Source of the DNA: Bacteroidales bacterium UBA3843
GTDB lineage: Bacteria > Bacteroidota > Bacteroidia > Bacteroidales > Paludibacteraceae
Direction: 5' to 3'
DNA length: 33,198 nucleotides
Assembly: GCA_002392745.1 (NCBI GenBank)
Contig: DGHR01000012.1
Span: forward strand, 1 to 33,198
Part shown: one piece after another, positions 27,673 to 33,198 of the stretch
Position numbering within the stretch: position 1 is the first letter of the stretch
How the letters are laid out: each line of letters starts with the position of its first letter
Notes under the pieces: generated by a model
The model's input: only the letters and a program-made list of their open reading frames with translations
What the model was told of the DNA's origin: nothing
Databases searched by the model: none
Made by a program: the position numbers and the translations under genes

Positions 27673-28617
27673 ATGAATATAAATAGATTTTTAGCCGGCG
27701 TGTCGGCATTCGGAATGATAATTACCTTTTTGTTTGTTGCTCTCACAATCGGGGCACAGGAGAGAATTGAGGTGCTGCCATTCGCTAATTTCGAGAATTG
27801 GACTGAGTTGCAAATCAAAGAGTCCGCGCTTATTGGCGGAAAAACGAAAACGCTGTATAAGATTGGAGGACCATGGAGCAGTAGCAATGCGCATGCACGC
27901 GCGCTCGGTGTAGATAAAGTGTCGGTCAGCGTTACGCCCGAGAAAAGGGGAAATGGCTATTGCTGCCGGATGGAGAGCACTCTCGAGTCTGTCAAGGCCA
28001 TCGGTATTGATTTTAAGGCCCTGGCTACGGGCTCTATCTATACCGGTAAACTGCAAGACGTGGTGGGACTAAAGCAAAGCAACGACCCGAACTCGGCTAT
28101 CGACATGGGAGTACCCTTTACGGGAAGACCTACTGCGCTGATCTTGGATTACAAAGCCTTGATTCAAGACAAAACGGCAGTTTATGCACCCGCAAAAACC
28201 AAGGTGAAAGAAGTTGCCGGACACGACAAGGGACATATCACGCTCATTCTGCAACATCGGTGGGAAGAGGACGGACATGTCTATGCTTACCGCGTCGGAA
28301 CAGCGGTTCAGCCTATCAACAAGACAACTGATTGGCAGAACGATTTTCGCGTGCCGGTGCTATATGGCACGGAGGGACAGGCCGTGAAACCATTGTCTGA
28401 CAATAGACATAAGACACACAACAGTGCCGGCAAGATGGTTTTTATTGAGGAGGTGGATTATCGGGGGGATATGACTCCCACACATCTGATTATTCAAATA
28501 TCGGCGGGCTCTATGCCTCCGTTTACCGGATGTCCCGGTAATACGGTGTGGTGCGATAATATCAGGCTCGCATATGACGATTCTGCGGTATTAGCACATG
28601 CAAAACAAACGAAATAA
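27673..28617 (+). CDS. PCMD-domain secreted protein
   Basis: 314 residues from the ATG at 27673, where the hydrophobic leader begins (MNINRFLAGVSAFGMIITFLFVALTIGA|QE); an open frame upstream to 27559 lacks such a start. The body fits the putative carbohydrate metabolism domain PCMD: LPFANFENWTEL, a GxGYCCRMES strand, GSIYTGKL, MGVPFTGRPTALILDYKAL and the closing GNTVWCDNIRLAYD of a jelly-roll module. Exported, probably periplasmic or surface. No lipobox is visible. Role in glycan binding or metabolism is inferred from the family name and the neighbouring esterase, whose start overlaps its end by 20 bp. Confidence 0.75.
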   Translation: MNINRFLAGVSAFGMIITFLFVALTIGAQERIEVLPFANFENWTELQIKESALIGGKTKTLYKIGGPWSSSNAHARALGVDKVSVSVTPEKRGNGYCCRMESTLESVKAIGIDFKALATGSIYTGKLQDVVGLKQSNDPNSAIDMGVPFTGRPTALILDYKALIQDKTAVYAPAKTKVKEVAGHDKGHITLILQHRWEEDGHVYAYRVGTAVQPINKTTDWQNDFRVPVLYGTEGQAVKPLSDNRHKTHNSAGKMVFIEEVDYRGDMTPTHLIIQISAGSMPPFTGCPGNTVWCDNIRLAYDDSAVLAHAKQTK

Positions 28618-29761
28618 TATTATTCTCTTTCTCTGTCTTGCCTCGGCGCTCCCTCTGATGGCACGCAGGCAGTTGCCTTCTCTTCCCTCTGTCTATAGCG
28701 AAAGCTCATGTGTGGTGGAAGAGGATGGCAGCGTCACGTTCCGTTATTGCGGACCTGCGAAACGGGTTTATGTCGTCGGTGATTTCTTGTATGCCGACGA
28801 AGATTCCACACGCTATTCGGACCATGGACGCAAGGTGCGGATGCAGAAACTGAGTAACGGTTGTTTCTATGTCACAACCCGGCCGATGAGCCCTGAGACA
28901 TATACCTATTGTTTCCGGGTGAACGGTAAACGCAAACCGGACCCGCTGAATAGCGACACGGCGTGGCAGAAAATGCACAAATGGAATGTGGTGAATGTGG
29001 GAGGCACACCGCAAGCGGATGTTTATTGCCAACCCGAACGGATGGGACAATTGATTCGTTCTTCGTGGTATAGCGTCAATGAGAAACTCCGCCGACGAGT
29101 GAATATCTATCTCCCGGCCGGATACGACTCTACGGAAAATAGAACCTATCCTGTGCTTTATCTCATTCACGGCATCAACGGCTACGAAGGCTCGTGGATT
29201 GAGCGCGGACGGGCTATTCACATCTTGGAAAACATGGTCGCGAAAGGACTCTGCGCTCCGATGATTATTGTTATGCCGGATGTCAATGAAGGGGTGCATG
29301 AAGACCGTCCAAGCCATCATACGCTATGGAATAATATCTTCAATTATCCTCGCTTATGCCATAATCATAACATTGAGAAAGCAATGGTGGAACTGATTCA
29401 GAAGATAGATTCTACTTATCCTGTTTCGGACAAACATTATATTGCCGGATTGTCTGATGGCGCACGTATTGCAGCCAATACCGTCAATCTGTTACCGGGA
29501 TATTTTGAGGCAATGGGGATGTTCTCGCCCGTGGTACACAAAAGTCAGTTACCGAAAGACAGCACAATGGTATTTGTCTATACCGGCAAACGCGATATGT
29601 TCCATCCGAATGCCAAGCGCTTTAACAAACGGCTGGAGAAAAATAAAACCGCCCATTGTTATCAAGAAACAATAGGCGGTCATACTTGGCGCAATTGGCG
29701 CATGTATCTTTCTGATTTTCTATATCAAATTGCACTTATTGCGCCAAACGTGCCTGAATAG
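28598..29761 (+). CDS. CE1-like secreted esterase with N-terminal E-set/CBM48-like domain
   Basis: 387 residues. Signal peptide about 1-22 (LPLMA|RR). Residues 40-135 form an immunoglobulin-like E-set domain (SVTFRYCGPAKRVYVVGDF; MSPETYTYCFRVNGKRKPDPLN), as in CBM48-CE1 esterases. The alpha/beta-hydrolase follows: RRRVNIYLPAGYD, YPVLYLIHGINGYEGSW, APMIIVMPDVN. The nucleophile elbow is GLSDG with Ser286, where relatives usually have GLSMGG; His362 in GGHTWRNWR and Asp333 (GKRDMF) complete a plausible triad. Likely removes acyl groups (feruloyl or acetyl) from polysaccharide, or acts on another ester. Last gene of the operon. It converges on the PepSY-like gene with an 11-bp gap and no visible terminator. 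Confidence 0.82.
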   Translation: MQNKRNNIILFLCLASALPLMARRQLPSLPSVYSESSCVVEEDGSVTFRYCGPAKRVYVVGDFLYADEDSTRYSDHGRKVRMQKLSNGCFYVTTRPMSPETYTYCFRVNGKRKPDPLNSDTAWQKMHKWNVVNVGGTPQADVYCQPERMGQLIRSSWYSVNEKLRRRVNIYLPAGYDSTENRTYPVLYLIHGINGYEGSWIERGRAIHILENMVAKGLCAPMIIVMPDVNEGVHEDRPSHHTLWNNIFNYPRLCHNHNIEKAMVELIQKIDSTYPVSDKHYIAGLSDGARIAANTVNLLPGYFEAMGMFSPVVHKSQLPKDSTMVFVYTGKRDMFHPNAKRFNKRLEKNKTAHCYQETIGGHTWRNWRMYLSDFLYQIALIAPNVPE

Positions 29762-29772
29762 TGCTTTTGTGC

Positions 29773-30207
29773 TTAGTCTTCGATGCGGAGGAATTTGCCC
29801 TTTCTGTTGAACACCAGCTCCATCTTGTCGCTTAACTCAACCTTCTGGCTCATTCCTTCCCTCTCGTATTCCGTTACGATAGCATTGGGCAGTGTAGCTT
29901 TGATGTACTCCACAATTACTTTTGGCAAGAATTTCTCGTCAACACCCTCAAGCTTCTTGATTTTGCGCAGTTGGGCTCTCTTGTCGTACTCCAGTTTGGT
30001 GCCATCTGCCATCATAAAGGTGTATTCGTAATTACGGAACTCTTTCTCGGCAGTGATCAGTTGAATCTGCTCCTGTGTGAAATTCTTCAGAATCTCCTTC
30101 TTTACCGGTTCCGGCAGGTCTTTCAATGCAATGGGTTGTTTGCCTCGTGCGTTAACACCCAGGCACAACAGGCTCATGAGCATTGCAACAATTGCTAAGC
30201 GTTTCAT
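29773..30207 (-). CDS. PepSY-like periplasmic protein
   Basis: 144 residues with a signal peptide (MKRLAIVAMLMSLLCLGVNA|RG). The mature part holds the PepSY-like (BLIP-type) alpha-beta pattern: IALKDLPEPVKKEILKNFTQEQI, YEYTFMMADGTKLEYDKRAQLRKIKKL, FLPKVIVEYIKATLPNAIVTEYERE and VELSDKMELVFNRKGKFLRIED. Such proteins are common and uncharacterised in gut Bacteroidales; binding or inhibitory roles are proposed. It lies 36 bp after pgi and shows no promoter of its own, so co-transcription is possible. Confidence 0.85.
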   Translation of the reverse strand: MKRLAIVAMLMSLLCLGVNARGKQPIALKDLPEPVKKEILKNFTQEQIQLITAEKEFRNYEYTFMMADGTKLEYDKRAQLRKIKKLEGVDEKFLPKVIVEYIKATLPNAIVTEYEREGMSQKVELSDKMELVFNRKGKFLRIED

Positions 30208-30243
30208 AATTGTTAATGTTATTTGAAGTTGAACAATGTTTCT

Positions 30244-31587
30244 TTATTTTTGCAGGCGCGCTTTGATAGCCTTGCTCTCTGCCTCATAACCGGGCTTGTC
30301 CAGCAAAGCGAACATATTCTTCTTGTATGCCTCTACGCCCGGCTGGTTGAACGGATTGACTCCCAGCACGTAACCCGAGATACCGCATGCGCGCTCGAAG
30401 AAATAGATAAACTGGCCGATATTGTACTCGTCGATTTTCTCAAACGAAATATGAATATTAGGCACACCTCCGTCCACGTGAGCCAACTGTGTACCCAATT
30501 CCGCATTCTTGTTAACCTCGTCAACACGTTTGCCAGCCAGGAAGTTCAGACCATCCAAGTTCTCTTCGTCGGAAGGAACCAGCACTGTCTTGTTGGCTTT
30601 CTCAATGGAGATGACTGTTTCGAAAATAGTACGTTCGCCGTCCTGAATCCATTGTCCCATCGAGTGCAGGTCGGTTGTGAAATCTACGGAAGCCGGGAAA
30701 ATAGCCTTGTGGTCCTTGCCTTCGGATTCACCATAGAGCTGTTTCCACCACTCGCTGAAATAATGCAGTTTGGGATTGAAGTTCACGAGAATCTCGATTT
30801 TCTTACCGCCCTGATAGAGAGCATTGCGGATTGCAGCGTATTGGCATGCAGGGTTTTCAGCATACGGCACTTTGATGTCTGTCGCTTTTTCCATCTCTAC
30901 GGCACCGCGCACCAATTCGCGGATATTGCCTCCGGCAACAGCGATAGGCAGCAAGCCCACCGGAGTGAGCACCGAGAAACGTCCGCCCACATTATCCGGA
31001 ATGACGAATGTCTTGTATCCCTCTTTGGTAGCGAGCGAGCGGAGGGCACCTTTTGCGCGGTCGGTCACAGCAACAATACGTTTCTGTGCCTCGGCTTTGC
31101 CGACTTGCTTTTCCAGCATGGTCTTCAAGAGACGGAAAGCCAGAGCGGTCTCGGTGGTAGTGCCGGATTTGGAGATATTGATAATACCGAACTGTTTGTC
31201 GGCAACAAACTCCATCAATTCAGCCAGGTAATCTTCTCCGATATTATTGCCGGCGTATACGACGTAAGGGTTTTTGCGGTCTTTCGCCTGGAAGGCATCG
31301 AATGCTGAAGCCAGTGCCTCGTTCACGGCACGTGCGCCCAGATACGAACCGCCGATACCGGCAACGATAACCACTTCGCAACGCTCGCGCAGCACGCGCG
31401 CGGTTTCCTCTACTTCCGCGAGAAATGCTTCAGTGATAGAGGAAGGCAGGTGCACCCAGCCGATGTAGTCGTTGCCCGCGCCTTGACCATTCTCCAAGAG
31501 CAGGTTGGCGGCTTCGGTTTGTGACTCAAGTTTCTTCAGTGCCTCGGCGTTGACAAAACCCGCGGCGTTCTTCAGACATAGTTTCAT
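30244..31587 (-). CDS. pgi: Glucose-6-phosphate isomerase
   Basis: 447 residues, the normal length for the short bacterial form. It interconverts glucose-6-phosphate and fructose-6-phosphate in the cytosol. Seen: VVIVAGIGGSYLGARAVNEAL, NISKSGTTTETALAFRLL (sugar-phosphate site), DNVGGRFSVLTPVGLLPIAVAG, the active-site Glu in SEWWKQLYGESEGKDHKAIF, the MGQWIQDG motif, and the Lys of GVEAYKKNMFALL near the C-terminus. It follows gpsA; the lysS-gpsA-pgi order is, to my knowledge, common in Bacteroidales. Confidence 0.96.
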   Translation of the reverse strand: MKLCLKNAAGFVNAEALKKLESQTEAANLLLENGQGAGNDYIGWVHLPSSITEAFLAEVEETARVLRERCEVVIVAGIGGSYLGARAVNEALASAFDAFQAKDRKNPYVVYAGNNIGEDYLAELMEFVADKQFGIINISKSGTTTETALAFRLLKTMLEKQVGKAEAQKRIVAVTDRAKGALRSLATKEGYKTFVIPDNVGGRFSVLTPVGLLPIAVAGGNIRELVRGAVEMEKATDIKVPYAENPACQYAAIRNALYQGGKKIEILVNFNPKLHYFSEWWKQLYGESEGKDHKAIFPASVDFTTDLHSMGQWIQDGERTIFETVISIEKANKTVLVPSDEENLDGLNFLAGKRVDEVNKNAELGTQLAHVDGGVPNIHISFEKIDEYNIGQFIYFFERACGISGYVLGVNPFNQPGVEAYKKNMFALLDKPGYEAESKAIKARLQK

Positions 31588-31597
31588 GATTAATAAG

Positions 31598-31620
31598 CAA
31601 TTAATAATGAATAATGAATA
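31598..31620. repeat. Short heptad array between gpsA and pgi
   Basis: caa, ttaataa, tgaataa, tgaata: about three units of 7 bp in the 35-bp gap. Short enough to be chance if seen alone. Confidence 0.5.
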
Positions 31621-31622
31621 TT

Positions 31623-32612
31623 TTATTGTAATTTAGAGGTTAATGACTTGATGATGGGTTTTGCTTTTTGCTTGTTGTATAATATCTCATACATAGCCTC
31701 CACTATCGGCAGATAAACCTGCATACGTTCGTTGGCCATGTGGATAGCCTTGGTTCCGTAATAACCTTCAGCAACCATCTCCATCTCCATCTGCGCCGCT
31801 TTGACCGAGTAGCCCATCCCCAGCATCTGTCCGAACTGGCGGTTGCGGCTGAACTGAGAATAGCCCGTAACGAGCACATCTCCCAAATAACCGGACATAG
31901 TGATGTCGCGCGGCACATTGCTCATCGCCGTAGCGAAACGCTGTATCTCCTGAATGGCGTTACTAATCAGAACGGCCTGGAAATTGTCGCCGTAGTGCAG
32001 CGCCTGGCACATTCCCGCCGCGATGGCGTAGATATTTTTCATCACCGAACTATATTCCAGTCCGATCACATCGCTGGATGTGACTGTGTGGACATATTCC
32101 GTCTGGAAGAGCCGTGACCATACTTCCGCGTTCTGGCGGTTCTCGCATCCGATAGTGAGGTACGACAGTCGCTCGAGCGCGATTTCCTCCGCGTGGCACG
32201 GTCCGGCAATCACGCCCAGTTGGTCCATCGGAATGCCAAAACGCTGGTGCAGATAGTCGGTCATGATGACGTTGTCATCGGGTATCATTCCTTTGACCGC
32301 AGAAATCACCACTTTGTGCGTCATGTCGCGCCGGATTTTCTTGAGTGTCTGTTTTACATAAGGCGATGGAATCGCCAAAATCAGCACGTCCGACTGTGCC
32401 ACAGTCTGGTTGATGTCCGACGAGAAATGAATACGGCTGACGTCAAAATTGGCGGCCCCTAAGTACGATGGGTTCTTGCCGCTTGCGATGAAGTCGTCAA
32501 TGACCTCCTGACGTCTTATAAACCAATTGATTTCAGGTTGGTTCTGCATCACGATTTTCGCTAACGCAGTAGCCCAACTGCCTGAACCTAATATAGCTAT
32601 TTTTCGATACAT
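31623..32612 (-). CDS. gpsA: NAD(P)H-dependent glycerol-3-phosphate dehydrogenase
   Basis: 329 residues from the ATG at 32612 (MYRKIAILGSGSWATALAKIV, the Rossmann GxGxxA). Makes sn-glycerol-3-phosphate from dihydroxyacetone phosphate for phospholipid synthesis. Catalytic and substrate residues lie in KGMIPDDNVIMTDYL, GPCHAEEIA, EYSSVMKNIYAIAAGM (catalytic Lys) and GYLGDVLVTGYSQFSRNRQFG. Two further in-frame ATGs at 32642 and 32627 are part of a heptad repeat and would add MVNDQMVNDS, so they are rejected. The stop is 35 bp before pgi. Confidence 0.95.
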   Translation of the reverse strand: MYRKIAILGSGSWATALAKIVMQNQPEINWFIRRQEVIDDFIASGKNPSYLGAANFDVSRIHFSSDINQTVAQSDVLILAIPSPYVKQTLKKIRRDMTHKVVISAVKGMIPDDNVIMTDYLHQRFGIPMDQLGVIAGPCHAEEIALERLSYLTIGCENRQNAEVWSRLFQTEYVHTVTSSDVIGLEYSSVMKNIYAIAAGMCQALHYGDNFQAVLISNAIQEIQRFATAMSNVPRDITMSGYLGDVLVTGYSQFSRNRQFGQMLGMGYSVKAAQMEMEMVAEGYYGTKAIHMANERMQVYLPIVEAMYEILYNKQKAKPIIKSLTSKLQ

Positions 32613-32617
32613 AGAAT

Positions 32618-32658
32618 CATTTACCATTTGGTCATTTACCATTTACCATTTGGTCATT
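32618..32658. repeat. Heptad array (catttac/catttgg) between lysS and gpsA
   Basis: catttac, catttgg+t, catttac, catttac, catttgg+t, catt. It fills most of the lysS-gpsA gap and creates spurious in-frame ATG codons just upstream of the gpsA start. Confidence 0.85.
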
Positions 32659-32665
32659 GTGGTAT

Positions 32666-33198
32666 TTAGACATTTACTTCGGGTTTCATGGTGGGGAAGA
32701 GCAGCACCTCCTGGATAGTCGGCTGTCCGGTCATGAGGATAGCCAGGCGGTCGATACCGATACCGATACCGGATGTGGGCGGCATACCATATTCCAACGC
32801 GCGCATGAAATCATGGTCAATGACCATAGCCTCGTCATCGCCCTTGTCGGCCAGCTTCATCTGCTCGACGAAACGGTTGTACTGGTCAATCGGGTCGTTG
32901 AGCTCGGAGTAGGCGTTGGCTAACTCTTTGCCGTTCACCATCAGCTCGAATCGCTCGGTCAGGCCCGGTTTTGAACGGTGCATCTTGGTCAGCGGCGACA
33001 TCTCAACCGGATAGTCGGTAATGAAAGTCGGCTGGATAAACGTGCCCTCGCAGGTCTCGCCGAAAATCTCGTCAATCAGTTTGCCTTTGCCCATATGCTC
33101 GGTGTCCTCTACACCGAGTTTCTTTGCCTCTGCGCGGATGGCATCTTCGTCCATTGTGGCGAGGTCGAGTCCTGTCTTCTCCTTGATAGCATCGAGGA
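32666..33198 (-). CDS. lysS: Lysyl-tRNA synthetase, class II, C-terminal part
   Basis: Partial: the frame is open through the window edge at 33198 (…LDAIKEKTGLDLATMDEDAIRAEAKKLG), so the N-terminus lies outside. Seen: PTFITDYPVEMSPLTKMHRSKPGLTERFELMVNGKELANAYSELND (class II core with motif 2 neighbours), FMRALEYGMPPTSGIGIGIDRLAILMT (motif 3) and the closing TIQEVLLFPTMKPE. It charges tRNA-Lys. The short tail after FPTMKPE is normal for bacterial LysRS. Confidence 0.95.
   Translation of the reverse strand, partial: LDAIKEKTGLDLATMDEDAIRAEAKKLGVEDTEHMGKGKLIDEIFGETCEGTFIQPTFITDYPVEMSPLTKMHRSKPGLTERFELMVNGKELANAYSELNDPIDQYNRFVEQMKLADKGDDEAMVIDHDFMRALEYGMPPTSGIGIGIDRLAILMTGQPTIQEVLLFPTMKPEVNV

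Noticed and set aside
30223..31308. 361-residue plus-strand open frame opposite pgi
   Set aside because: The opposite strand encodes a full-length glucose-6-phosphate isomerase with all motifs.
32613..32642. Upstream in-frame ATGs for gpsA (MVNDQMVNDS extension)
   Set aside because: These codons are created by the catttac/catttgg repeat, and the Rossmann fold starts normally at the ATG at 32612.

Overview
The window is chromosomal DNA from a member of the Bacteroidetes, most likely order Bacteroidales; the family cannot be fixed from sequence alone. The grounds are: promoters of the form TTTG-N19/20-TAnnTTTG ahead of many genes, no Shine-Dalgarno dependence, TonB receptors with carboxypeptidase-like regulatory domains, a type IX secretion (T9SS) sorting tail and a T9SS Plug protein, PCMD, PepSY-like and DUF4956 families, and an end segment ordered lysS-gpsA-pgi. 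There is no rRNA, CRISPR array, phage or complete insertion sequence.

Layout. 1-358: repeat-rich spacer. 359-1873: SLC13-type permease. 1930-4158 (-): secreted PL9 pectate lyase with a T9SS tail. 4455-5642: class I/II aminotransferase. 5643-6137: spacer with heptad arrays and a 123-bp inverted-repeat element. 6138-10726: two tandem TonB-dependent receptors. 10764-15338 (-): operon for a beta-helix lipoprotein, a small secreted protein, a VTC-type polyphosphate polymerase, DUF4956 and DUF2490, with an AraC regulator just upstream (15458-16309). 16550-18111 (-): zinc-type CDF exporter overlapping queH. 18595-23276 (+): housekeeping and hypothetical genes (acetyltransferase, secreted repeat protein, YbaK deacylase, a 50-residue acetyltransferase remnant, YbjQ, beta-carbonic anhydrase, BASS transporter). 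23358-23430 (-): tRNA-Thr(CGU). 23645-24883: T9SS Plug. 25083-25985 (-): second AraC regulator, divergent from a glycosyltransferase / secreted protein / PCMD / CE1-type esterase operon (26170-29761). 29773-33198 (-): PepSY-like protein, pgi, gpsA and the 3' end of lysS.

Three patterns go beyond ordinary gene content. First, many spacers are filled with tandem repeats of period 7 bp whose words differ from place to place; they abut or overlap start and stop codons, and one array lies in frame inside the glycosyltransferase. Second, the AraC gene at 15458 and the lipoprotein operon after it each carry the same 14-bp word (CTTTTTGCCAATAA) 9-10 bp upstream of the -33 box, which suggests one autoregulated regulon for the VTC/DUF4956 system. 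Third, the second AraC gene shares its divergent promoter region with three 14-bp direct repeats spaced 62 and 21 bp (whole helical turns), an arrangement like araCBAD.

How it may fit together (inference): the T9SS-exported pectate lyase, the beta-helix lipoprotein (family members bind polygalacturonate), the CE1 esterase and the PCMD protein suggest growth on plant cell-wall polysaccharide, with two AraC-controlled envelope modules. The closing genes are core metabolism.
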